DNA of 64,000 nt. It comes from Ilyomonas sp965277535. GTDB lineage: Bacteria; Bacteroidota; Bacteroidia; Chitinophagales; Chitinophagaceae. Made by a program: the position numbers and the translations under genes. Location of the stretch: NCBI GenBank assembly GCA_965277535.1, contig OZ255825.1, forward strand, positions 3,224,001-3,288,000, in the 5' to 3' direction. This document shows positions 1 through 7,705 of this stretch, piece after piece. Each line of letters starts with the position of its first letter. Positions within the stretch are counted from its first letter, which is position 1. The notes below the pieces were generated by a model. That model was not told the DNA's origin and did no database searches. It saw only the letters and a list, made by a program, of their open reading frames with translations.

Positions 1-288
1 CATAGCCAAAGAGCCTTAAAAGAAGATGAACCAGCGCCTGCGCAACTAACCATTCCAGATGATGTTTGCCACTATGATATGAGCCAGCTAAGAACACTGA
101 CCGTAAGAGAGATGGCTAGGTTTCAATCTTTTCCAGACTGGTTTGTATTTAAATCGAAAGTAACTACAGGCGGAGCTAATAGGAAATTTGAAGTTCCTCA
201 ATACACACAAGTTGGCAATGCAGTTCCTCCATTATTAGCAAAAGCACTAGGCGAATCTATTATTAATATTCTTAAACAAATTGAATAA
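1..288 (+). CDS. DNA (cytosine-5-)-methyltransferase, C-terminal end (partial)
   Basis: The reading frame is open from the first base, so only the last 95 residues are visible and the catalytic part lies upstream of the window. The visible part carries the two C-terminal signature blocks of m5C methyltransferases: LTVREMARFQSFPDWF (motif IX) and QVGNAVPPLLAKAL (motif X). The family transfers a methyl group from S-adenosylmethionine to C5 of cytosine in a specific DNA sequence. It is the first visible gene of a tight + strand cluster, and its stop codon overlaps the next gene by 8 bases. The nuclease/helicase, MORC-like ATPase and mismatch glycosylase downstream suggest it is the modification arm of a restriction-like system. 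Family assignment is firm; target sequence unknown. Confidence 0.93.
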   Translation, partial: HSQRALKEDEPAPAQLTIPDDVCHYDMSQLRTLTVREMARFQSFPDWFVFKSKVTTGGANRKFEVPQYTQVGNAVPPLLAKALGESIINILKQIE

Positions 289-919
289 AATATCAGTGGA
301 TTTGAAGGAATTCCAAAACTCTTGTTTGAATGAAGAAGATGAAATCGTTGTTCAAAAATATTTAATTGACGGTTCAAGTTTTTTCTTCGACACCTTTTTC
401 GCAAATTCAAAAGAAGAATTCGAATTTAAAAAGGATGTTTCTAAGAGCTTAGATGCTCACTTAAGAGATGTTGTCATTGTAGGATCAGGAAAGTTGGGAT
501 TTAGCATGAAACCAGACAAAGTAAATACGAGGTATTATCCTTTTAAAGAATTCGATTTTAATTACTTCAAAGATAACAAAAGAAAAAAATCCGACTTAGA
601 TATTGCCGTGATATCTAGTTCACTATTTGATAGTCAATTATTAAGCGTATATAAACATACTCAGAGCTATTCCCTTACCTCTTATACTAATGATCTAAAA
701 AAATCTTTCGCCTTTTATATTTTAAAAGGATGGTTGCGGCCCAATTTTTTACCCATCGACTATTCAATTACTCCATTTATAGATAATGTGCGCAATAAAT
801 ACATAAAAAAATACGAAAGGGACATCAACATAAGTATTTATAAATCATGGTACTATTTCGAACAGTACCATAAGAACAATATTAGAACAATCAAAGTAAA
901 CTTGCTTGCAAATAACTAA
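281..919 (+). CDS. Nucleotidyltransferase-like protein of the defence cluster
   Basis: A 212-residue protein. It has a glycine-serine turn (VGSGKLGFS, near residue 68) followed by SDLDIAVIS (near residue 104). This matches the GS...D-h-D metal-binding arrangement of DNA polymerase beta-type nucleotidyltransferases, with a longer than usual gap between the two parts. That is my inference; substrate unknown. The longest frame begins at a TTG (281) overlapping the methyltransferase stop; a GTG at 296 is an alternative. No ATG lies near, so start choice is uncertain. The next gene begins 3 bases after its stop, pointing to one transcript. Lysine- and asparagine-rich, AT-rich coding like the rest of the cluster. 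Confidence 0.7.
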   Translation: MNKISVDLKEFQNSCLNEEDEIVVQKYLIDGSSFFFDTFFANSKEEFEFKKDVSKSLDAHLRDVVIVGSGKLGFSMKPDKVNTRYYPFKEFDFNYFKDNKRKKSDLDIAVISSSLFDSQLLSVYKHTQSYSLTSYTNDLKKSFAFYILKGWLRPNFLPIDYSITPFIDNVRNKYIKKYERDINISIYKSWYYFEQYHKNNIRTIKVNLLANN

Positions 920-921
920 AT

Positions 922-2475
922 ATGGATACAAAGCTTAAAGAAGGAATACACTCAACTAATTTTAAAATAATTGAGCTTTATAATAAGATAAGTTCCGACT
1001 TACTAGTTACACGACCAGACTTTCAAAGAAAGCTAGTTTGGAAGAAACAGCATAAGTATCATTTTATTGAAACTATCTTGAATAACTTTCCATTTCCGGA
1101 GATATATATAGCAAGCTCTGAAATTGACGTCGAAAGCTTAATAGCAAAAGAGATAGTTGTTGACGGACAACAGAGGCTGTCGACAATTGTAGATTATATA
1201 AAAGGAATCGGGGATTTTGAACATCAAACAAGAATAACAGCATTTGACAGCTTGACAACCGAAGAAAAAAAGGAATTTCTAAACTATCCGGTTGCTGTGA
1301 AAGATCTTAAGGATATGAATGATAACATAATTAAAGAAATTTTCCAGAGAATTAACAATACCGAATATTCCTTAAATACGGTAGAAAAAACTAATGCACA
1401 ATATGGCGATGGTGAGTTCGCCATATTGTGTAAACAAATTATTGATACAGATTATAAGCCAACGATAGATCAAACAGATATTGTCCTTAATAATGCTATT
1501 AAGCATAAACTCAATTTTTTCTTTGATAATAATAGGATATTCAGCGATAGTGATAAAGCAAGAATGTTTGATTTCCAGTATAGCATGCTTGTAATATCTA
1601 CTTACCTTGAAGGAGATTATTTTGGAAGAAGTTTGAAAATAGAATATTATTTAAAGAGGTACAACGCCTCTTTTGAGCCTCATAACGAAGTCCTTGGATT
1701 ACTATTAAATTCAGTGGATATAATTTCAAGATTACGACTTGACAAATCAAGTTACTGGTTTAACAAAGCTAATTTATTCACTCTTTTAATTGAGTTCTCA
1801 AAAGTTGATTCAGAAGATTTGAATTTAGAAAAATTAGAAACAAGTCTTTTGGAATTAGAATACAAAAATGATTTGTATTTTTCAGAAGAGGAGTATGAAG
1901 CTGGTGACATAACAGACGATGAACGAAAATACTTCGAGGAAGCTAGGCATGGAAGTCATGAAAAAGCAGCAAGAGTGCATAGAGGTAAAGTTATTTCTAC
2001 TTTAGTAAGCAATGCTATGATAAATAAAAATCAAACAGTTCTCTTCAAAACAAGTGAACATGAACGAGAAGGAGTTCTGCGCCAACATTCTTTAAAATAT
2101 GTTCTAATTAAACCAACCAAAACAGCTTTGGAAAAATCAATAATGGATGCTACTGCATCTGTAAGAGACTTTTTTCAAATAAACGAGATACATGATTATC
2201 ATCGTCAAGAAAATGGACCAGAAAATAAAGTGAAAAAAGAGATAGAGTTTATTTTCGAAAATAGTACACAAAATGAACAACTTTCTCTTTATAGAGCTAC
2301 TAATCGTGGAGATGCAAGGCTATCTATCTCGAATTTAAAATCTTATGCGCACGCTGATGATACACTCGCATTGATTGTAAAAAACAATTCCCTTTATTTA
2401 CTTAATATTACATCCCTTGACATTAATAATATGATCGGAGAACCAAGTCCTTTCAACAACCTACTAAAAAATTAG
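922..2475 (+). CDS. DUF262 (GmrS/ParB-like) domain protein
   Basis: A 517-residue protein. The N-terminal DUF262 domain is recognised by the QRKLVW start (residues 35-40) and the DGQQRLSTIVDYI block (81-93). DUF262 is a ParB/Srx-related NTP-binding fold found in GmrSD-type (type IV) restriction enzymes and many phage-defence operons. GmrSD proteins carry a C-terminal DUF1524 HNH nuclease; here I see no HNH histidine/asparagine signature in the last 250 residues. If it acts in restriction, the nuclease is probably supplied by the Mrr-helicase fusion two genes downstream. It lies 2 bases after the nucleotidyltransferase-like gene and 29 bases before the ATPase ATG. Function within the cluster is inferred from context only. 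Confidence 0.85.
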   Translation: MDTKLKEGIHSTNFKIIELYNKISSDLLVTRPDFQRKLVWKKQHKYHFIETILNNFPFPEIYIASSEIDVESLIAKEIVVDGQQRLSTIVDYIKGIGDFEHQTRITAFDSLTTEEKKEFLNYPVAVKDLKDMNDNIIKEIFQRINNTEYSLNTVEKTNAQYGDGEFAILCKQIIDTDYKPTIDQTDIVLNNAIKHKLNFFFDNNRIFSDSDKARMFDFQYSMLVISTYLEGDYFGRSLKIEYYLKRYNASFEPHNEVLGLLLNSVDIISRLRLDKSSYWFNKANLFTLLIEFSKVDSEDLNLEKLETSLLELEYKNDLYFSEEEYEAGDITDDERKYFEEARHGSHEKAARVHRGKVISTLVSNAMINKNQTVLFKTSEHEREGVLRQHSLKYVLIKPTKTALEKSIMDATASVRDFFQINEIHDYHRQENGPENKVKKEIEFIFENSTQNEQLSLYRATNRGDARLSISNLKSYAHADDTLALIVKNNSLYLLNITSLDINNMIGEPSPFNNLLKN

Positions 2476-2504
2476 ATTTCTCGAACGACTAATTGCTAAA
2501 TGAA

Positions 2505-4799
2505 ATGGAACAATTTAACGTAATGCCCAGCCCTGCTATGCTCGACCTTTTAGGAAAAATACCCTTTAAAGGTTATCAATGCATTGCTGAACTCATTGAC
2601 AATTCGATCGATGCAATAATCAATAATAGTAGCAACCTAAAAGATTACCAAAAAGTCATTTCAGTTTACATTCCTACACGAAGTAAAATTTTGGAAAACC
2701 AACCCTTGGTCGTGGAAGATTGGGGAATAGGAATGACAGATACACAATTAGAAAATGCTGTTCGTGCTGGCTATTCAAGTAAGAATACGAGTTCTAATCT
2801 TGGTCTTTTTGGAATGGGTTTTAATGTTGCAACTTCAAGATTAGCCAACACAGTAGAAATCTGGACTGCAACGGAAGCAATGGAAAAAGAAGTTGGGATT
2901 CGCATTGATTTGCGTGAAATGAAGAAATCAGGTTCGTTTATTCGTCCAAGATTAGAAAGAGAAAAACGACCTCATAAAAGCTCTGGAACTATAATAGAAA
3001 TTTTTGATTTTAAGTCTGTAGCACAAAGCTTACTACAACCAAGACAAATAATAAAAGAAATAAGTAGGGCTTATTCAGATCGCATTTTTAATGAACATGG
3101 AATCAAGATTAATATAAATAGGGAAGAGATAACACCATTTAAATTTTGCGTTTGGGATAAATCAAGATCGGTTAAACATAAGTACGATGATATAAAAGCT
3201 GTTTATGAGATAGATGAACACTTAAGCGAAGAAATGTTTTGTGAGAGTTGCTTTTCATGGCTAGGAGAATCGGTTGATACCAGCTTACCACTCGAATGTC
3301 CACATTGTAATACTATCGGAAGAATCGTCAAAAAAGATATTTATATTACTGGATGGGTAGGGATTCAACGCTACTCTGACATAGAACACTTTGGTGTAGA
3401 TATTTCAAGGAATGGCAGGGTGATTAGCAAACTAGACAAAACGTTATTTCATTGGGATAACGAAAAGGCAAAAGATGATCCCCGCTTTCATCCTGAATAT
3501 CCAAGAGACACAACTTATGCAGGAGGAAGAATTGTGGGCCAAATTGAAGCTAACTTTATAATTCCCACTTATACTAAAGATGATTTTGAACGAGACGATA
3601 AAAACTGGAAACGGGTTATAAAATTCCTAAGAGGTGAAATGCCTCTTCAGCCTGATTTAAGTCAACAATTTGGGTATCGCCAAGCGAATAGAAGTCCAAT
3701 CGGTTTTCTATTTAATGGCTATAGGAAAATTAATGTCCCGGGTTCAAAGACATTGGTTTTTGCAAGGGAAAATGGTAGTGTTGACCATATTACACCAAAA
3801 AATTGGGCGCAATTATTTTATGAAGGAAAGGATCCAGATTACCAGCCAGATACTAAATGGTGGGAAGCTGTATTAAAAGCTGATTTAAAAGAGCCACCTT
3901 CGACTTTCAATCCTCTTAATCCAAACGGAAACGGGACAGGTACAGGAAACTCACCTACACCAGGTTCACCAAAATCAGCGCCACCAGTTCCGGAGAAGTA
4001 TCCTGGGAAGAAAATGTTTAAAAGATCTCTTCGGTTAGATATACAAAAACTAATCGGTGAAAAGCCTATCGATCTTACGTTAATAGATTATTATCCCGAA
4101 ATTGATATTAACGCTCCAATAATATTTGAATCTCAAGGCTCGATGTGGAAGTTCAATGTTTATTTGAACAATAACCACGCAATGTTTAAAGATTTCGCAG
4201 ATGGCTATGAAGATTTGATATTTATGGAAGTTGCTTATAAATATGCGCTAGTAAAAAATAGTGAAGACTGGAATATCACTAGGATTTATTATGAATTAAA
4301 ATCGAAGTTTTCCCCTGAGTCAATGCTTAGTGTTCCTAATCTTGTTACTAAAGCAAGTAACTTAATGAGAGACATCCAAAACAAATTGGTAGTAACAGGC
4401 GGAATTGAGCTTTCAAGAAAACCTGTTTTAAGCGAAAACGATGAAAAAGCAATTATAAAAAAGCATCTTGATTTAGAAGGAAAAGGAATTGCAGATTTGC
4501 AAGACTTTATAATGAATACAAGGTTTTTAAAGTACTTAGACCTCAATTATATTTTCAAATTCGTCGAGGATTTTCCTGAAATAATTTATGATGGTAAAGT
4601 ACTTAATCTTCCATTCAATGAATTAGATGATGAAAGTAAACAACATCAATTAAAAAAATACACAGGTTATTTTAGTGATATTCGTTGGTTTATGAATGAC
4701 TTATCAAAAGAAGGTGATGAAGCAGTAAAGAAATTGAAACAGCAAATTATCAGGAACCGCTACAGTATTGAAATACTTCATGGAAGCATTAATAAATGA
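2505..4799 (+). CDS. GHKL (HSP90/MutL/MORC-like) ATPase with zinc ribbon
   Basis: About 764 residues from the ATG at 2505; an in-frame TTG at 2493 is possible. The three GHKL nucleotide-binding motifs are clear: ELIDNSIDAI (near residue 30), VEDWGIGM (near 71) and GLFGMGFNVATSRLAN (near 100). An S5-like segment follows, with a CxxC...CxxC zinc ribbon (CESC and CPHC, about 247-273). A Pro/Gly/Asn-rich linker near residue 480 precedes an unrecognised C-terminal half. MORC/MutL-like ATPases of this kind are known in prokaryotic restriction-modification neighbourhoods (paraMORC proteins), where they are thought to act as ATP-driven clamps on DNA. The next gene starts inside its 3' end, so translation is probably coupled. 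Not mutL itself: length and ribbon differ. Confidence 0.85.
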   Translation: MEQFNVMPSPAMLDLLGKIPFKGYQCIAELIDNSIDAIINNSSNLKDYQKVISVYIPTRSKILENQPLVVEDWGIGMTDTQLENAVRAGYSSKNTSSNLGLFGMGFNVATSRLANTVEIWTATEAMEKEVGIRIDLREMKKSGSFIRPRLEREKRPHKSSGTIIEIFDFKSVAQSLLQPRQIIKEISRAYSDRIFNEHGIKININREEITPFKFCVWDKSRSVKHKYDDIKAVYEIDEHLSEEMFCESCFSWLGESVDTSLPLECPHCNTIGRIVKKDIYITGWVGIQRYSDIEHFGVDISRNGRVISKLDKTLFHWDNEKAKDDPRFHPEYPRDTTYAGGRIVGQIEANFIIPTYTKDDFERDDKNWKRVIKFLRGEMPLQPDLSQQFGYRQANRSPIGFLFNGYRKINVPGSKTLVFARENGSVDHITPKNWAQLFYEGKDPDYQPDTKWWEAVLKADLKEPPSTFNPLNPNGNGTGTGNSPTPGSPKSAPPVPEKYPGKKMFKRSLRLDIQKLIGEKPIDLTLIDYYPEIDINAPIIFESQGSMWKFNVYLNNNHAMFKDFADGYEDLIFMEVAYKYALVKNSEDWNITRIYYELKSKFSPESMLSVPNLVTKASNLMRDIQNKLVVTGGIELSRKPVLSENDEKAIIKKHLDLEGKGIADLQDFIMNTRFLKYLDLNYIFKFVEDFPEIIYDGKVLNLPFNELDDESKQHQLKKYTGYFSDIRWFMNDLSKEGDEAVKKLKQQIIRNRYSIEILHGSINK

Positions 4800-6471
4800 C
4801 TCAAAAGGCTTTCTTTCCACGGAACGCCTATCTAAAGGTCCTTGGCAAGCATTTGAAAGAGGAATAGCAAGATTATTAGCTCATAGCGGCTGGGAAATAA
4901 ATGAACTGGTAGGTGGCTCCGGTGATCAAGGGGCAGATATCATTGCAGCATTTCGAGACCAAGAAGGCAAACTTCTTGAATATATTTACCAAGCAAAATA
5001 TTCTGAAAACAATAAACCTCTTTCCGTAGATATTATAGGTGACTTGAAGCGGGCAATGGAGTATTATGGAATCGATAGAGGCGTTGCGGTTTCTAATAGG
5101 GTAATCTCCGAATCACAAAATTTAAAACTAAAAACTTTAAAAAATACCGGGTATAACATCGAGACATTTTTATCTAAAAATGTTTATGATGTATACACAC
5201 AACTTACTCCTTGGGCACCTGAAAATAGAGCATTGAAGCAATACCAAGCTGAAGCTTTGTCAAAGCTACAACAAGCTTATTTAAGAGGTGATAAACAAGG
5301 ATTAATTTGTCTTGCGACAGGGTTAGGAAAAACATTTGTTGCTGCTACATTTCTTAGGTGGCTCTATGAAAATAACCAAGAAGTAAATGTATTAATTTTG
5401 GCAAATTCTAAGTCTCTTATAGAACAGTTTGACCGTTCCATTTGGTCAAACCTTCCTAAATGGGTTGCAACTCATTTAGTATATGATTCCGAAAAGCCCT
5501 CCTTTTTACAAGGTGTAACCTTATCTACATTTCAAAGCTTCCAAGATTTTCATGAAAAGTCGGTTGACTTTTATTACGATATAGTTATTGTAGATGAAGC
5601 TCATCATGCTCCTGCAGATACCTATTTAAATGCAATGAAAAAACTTGAACCTAAATTTTTATTAGGCTTAACAGCCACTCCTTTTAGAAAAGACGAAAGG
5701 GATGTAACGGAAGTTTTCGGTCAACCGCTTATTTATTATTCAGTTTACAAAGCATTACAAAAAGGCTATTTAGCTAAAGTAGATTATCATTTACACAACG
5801 ACAATATAGATCAAGATTGGATAACGAGAAATAGTGCCAAAGGACATACGATTAAGCAGCTAAATAAAAAGATTTTTCTTCCGGAAAGAGACGAAACAAT
5901 TTGTGAGCAAATTTTTAAAATCTGGACAGAAAGAAAATTAGAACGTGGAATTATATTCTGTAATAGCAGTGAACATGCGGAAAGAATTGAAAAGTTGCTA
6001 AAAGCAAATTTCCAATTGAAAGTTTGGTCATTAACAACACGAATCAAAGATTCGAGGGAAAGGGCTAGGCGGCTTAGAGAATTCAGGTTAGGTAAGTGCG
6101 ATATCTTAACTTGCTATGACATGCTCAATGAAGGGGTAGATGTTCCAGATGTTGATTACATTGTTTTTTTACGTGTAACACATAGCAGAGTTTACTTTCT
6201 TCAACAATTAGGAAGAGGATTAAGATACAAAGAAGGGAAAGTTCTTTTAGTTCAAGATTTTGTAGCAGATATAAGAAGAATTAAGCGTCTTAAGTCTTTT
6301 CAAAATGAATTTGAAGAAGCAAGAAAAAATGAAATAGAAGATTTATATATTAATAGCGCTTTTCAACTTTCTTTTACATCTGAACAAACATCTAATTTTC
6401 TTGATCTTGTTACAAAAGATATTTCGGAAGAGGCAGACGAAAATGATGAGGCTAATTTAGATGCAATCTGA
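4780..6471 (+). CDS. Mrr-type restriction endonuclease fused to SF2 DEAH helicase
   Basis: 563 residues from the ATG at 4780 (a TTG lies in frame at 4768); the start overlaps the ATPase gene by 20 bases. The first 150 residues are an Mrr-like PD-(D/E)xK nuclease: a conserved Glu in AFERG (near 26), GSGDQGADI (Asp near 53) and YQAK (near 71-73). A superfamily 2 helicase core follows: Walker A ATGLGKT, DEAHH box, TATP motif III, and QQLGRGLRY motif VI. This is the layout of type III/ type I-like restriction motor subunits and of stand-alone restriction helicases. It is the likely effector of the cluster, guided or licensed by the other proteins. Its stop codon overlaps the convergent glycosylase gene by 15 bases. 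Confidence 0.92.
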   Translation: MEALINDSKGFLSTERLSKGPWQAFERGIARLLAHSGWEINELVGGSGDQGADIIAAFRDQEGKLLEYIYQAKYSENNKPLSVDIIGDLKRAMEYYGIDRGVAVSNRVISESQNLKLKTLKNTGYNIETFLSKNVYDVYTQLTPWAPENRALKQYQAEALSKLQQAYLRGDKQGLICLATGLGKTFVAATFLRWLYENNQEVNVLILANSKSLIEQFDRSIWSNLPKWVATHLVYDSEKPSFLQGVTLSTFQSFQDFHEKSVDFYYDIVIVDEAHHAPADTYLNAMKKLEPKFLLGLTATPFRKDERDVTEVFGQPLIYYSVYKALQKGYLAKVDYHLHNDNIDQDWITRNSAKGHTIKQLNKKIFLPERDETICEQIFKIWTERKLERGIIFCNSSEHAERIEKLLKANFQLKVWSLTTRIKDSRERARRLREFRLGKCDILTCYDMLNEGVDVPDVDYIVFLRVTHSRVYFLQQLGRGLRYKEGKVLLVQDFVADIRRIKRLKSFQNEFEEARKNEIEDLYINSAFQLSFTSEQTSNFLDLVTKDISEEADENDEANLDAI

Positions 6472-7218
6472 TTTCTTACAATAAACGCATTGCTCTTGTA
6501 GAGGGCATATTGAATGATTTGGATTTCTTGCTTTACAAATTAATGCAGCAAAATCCAAAATAGCCCAGTTAATTTCCTTTGCACTTTCATGTTCAACAAT
6601 CTTATAAGAAAGTTCCTGTAAGTAAGGGTCATATCGAATATCAGCCAACTTCCTTTCGCCAAAAAAACGTTCTAGCACACGAGCCATATTAACATCAACC
6701 AAGGGACTATGTTGATTGAAGATTACTAATTCAACTGCATTTGCAATGTATTGCCCCATAAAAGGTATGGACTCCAACTCTTTCCTGTCTTTAGGCAAAC
6801 GTCCATTTCGTTTTACCATTTCAATAGCAAGATTTTTTAAACGAACTGAACGTTGTGTATACAATCCTACGGGTCTTAAATAATCTTCGATTCGTTTTAT
6901 ATCTGCTTCAACAATAGACTTCCAAATCGGAAATTCAACAATAAAATCTGGATAAAACTTAGCAACAGTTTCGGCTTTTGTCCTTTGTAATAATACCTCT
7001 GCTATCACGTATTGGTAATTAGATAGTCCTTTATTTCTCCAATAGAACTTTCTCCCATTATACTTAAACCAATGCAATATTTTCTCTTGAAAGAACTGTA
7101 TTTTATTAATAGGTATGTGAGCAATATTTGTTTGCTTATCTACTAATTGTATTTCTCTATCGTTTGCTTCTTTACTATCTAGATCTGGCATAAGCATTAA
7201 AGTGCAAACAGTATGCAA
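6457..7218 (-). CDS. HhH-GPD DNA glycosylase, MIG-type T/G mismatch glycosylase
   Basis: 253 residues. The helix-hairpin-helix/GPD core is clear: EVLLQRT (74-80), the hairpin IPFMGQYIANAV (151-162) and PLVDVNMARVLERFFG (172-187) with catalytic Asp175. Tyr157 occupies the position that is Lys in endonuclease III and Ser in MutY. A Tyr there is the mark of MIG-type thymine-DNA glycosylases, which remove T from T/G mismatches left by 5-methylcytosine deamination and are encoded beside m5C methyltransferases. The iron-sulphur region reads C228-x6-H235-x2-C238-x5-C244, so one usual Cys is His; extra Cys247 and Cys252 follow. Convergent with the Mrr-helicase. A shorter start at Met8 or Met10 is possible. 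Confidence 0.88.
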   Translation of the reverse strand: MHTVCTLMLMPDLDSKEANDREIQLVDKQTNIAHIPINKIQFFQEKILHWFKYNGRKFYWRNKGLSNYQYVIAEVLLQRTKAETVAKFYPDFIVEFPIWKSIVEADIKRIEDYLRPVGLYTQRSVRLKNLAIEMVKRNGRLPKDRKELESIPFMGQYIANAVELVIFNQHSPLVDVNMARVLERFFGERKLADIRYDPYLQELSYKIVEHESAKEINWAILDFAALICKARNPNHSICPLQEQCVYCKKSDCI

Positions 7219-7237
7219 GTTATTATCTATGTTTCCC

Positions 7238-7422
7238 CAGCTATCCAGAGAGTTCCGAAGGATTCCTTATCTCATCCTAGTTTATCCCAACCAATAAACC
7301 GGCTGCACTGTCCGTAGAATTCTTCTATGGACGACTTCTGAAGTAGATTTTATCTACAATATTTGCCTCTGCTAGGGATAGTCTCCCGACTACGCCTTTC
7401 TGTTTTCAAATCTCCTGATTTG
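7238..7422 (-). ncRNA. Candidate structured RNA or multi-hairpin element, unidentified
   Basis: I do not recognise this element; no protein is evident in it. It contains at least five consecutive perfect or near-perfect hairpins: CAAATC/GATTTG (7407-7422), TAGTC/GACTA with a tetraloop (7379-7392), GTAGAT/ATCTAC with a 3-base loop (7343-7357), a ten-pair GTCC-TAGAA/TTCTA-GGAC hairpin with a 3-base loop (7310-7332), and GTTTAT/ATAAAC (7280-7299). CAGC (7238-7241) can pair with GCTG (7302-7305) to close a multibranch domain. On the minus strand the TAGTC hairpin loop is GGGA, a GNRA tetraloop, which favours minus-strand RNA. It sits directly upstream of the glycosylase gene on that strand. A group I intron remnant was considered but not shown. 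Confidence 0.4.
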
Positions 7423-7540
7423 CAATCATCACATCTACTTTATTGTTTTCACAATAATATTCGCAGTTTCTTTCAAACCCCTGTCGCTCTTTACAATACT
7501 TTTTAAATAGTGCTTCATCAAATTTCGAATAGCTTTTCAT
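7406..7540 (-). CDS. Small ORF of 44 codons, unknown
   Basis: A 44-residue frame beginning MKSYSKFDEALFKKYC and ending MIANQEI. It has three cysteines (C16, C26, C30), many charged residues, and natural-looking amino-acid usage, but I do not recognise it. Its stop codon lies in the first hairpin (7407-7422) of the structured segment downstream. It could be a true small gene, the truncated 5' end of a lost gene, or chance. Its orientation matches the glycosylase gene. Confidence 0.25.
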   Translation of the reverse strand: MKSYSKFDEALFKKYCKERQGFERNCEYYCENNKVDVMIANQEI

Positions 7541-7563
7541 TTTCTTTCCGAAATAATTTTTTA

Positions 7564-7612
7564 AGGTTTCAGAATCGTCTCCTGAGAGTCATTGAGAAAC
7601 GATGCCGGAACC
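7564..7612. repeat. Intergenic GGTTCC/GGAACC repeat, copy A (short)
   Basis: Begins ggtttcagaatcgtctcctg and ends cgatgccggaacc. The ends are inverted relative to each other, so the 49 bases can fold into a hairpin. It is a short internally deleted version of the repeat at 9414-9505 and 11256-11530. Confidence 0.6.
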
Positions 7613-7648
7613 AAAATTTCATTTTTCCATGTATTCATAGCAACAAAA

Positions 7649-7676
7649 AAGCTGCTTCACAAACATGAAACAGCTT
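7649..7676 (-). terminator. Rho-independent terminator of the OYE gene
   Basis: On the minus strand AAGCTGTTTC and GAAGCAGCTT form a 10-base-pair stem (one mismatch) with an 8-base loop, followed by TTTTTTG. It lies 29 bases past the stop codon of the minus-strand oxidoreductase. Confidence 0.75.
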
Positions 7677-7705
7677 TACCTTACTAACGTTATTATTTTA
7701 AGCAG

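Noticed and set aside
7238..7422. Group I intron, retron or OMEGA RNA identity for the hairpin region
   Set aside because: No reverse transcriptase, IscB/TnpB gene or complete intron core could be shown; left as unidentified.
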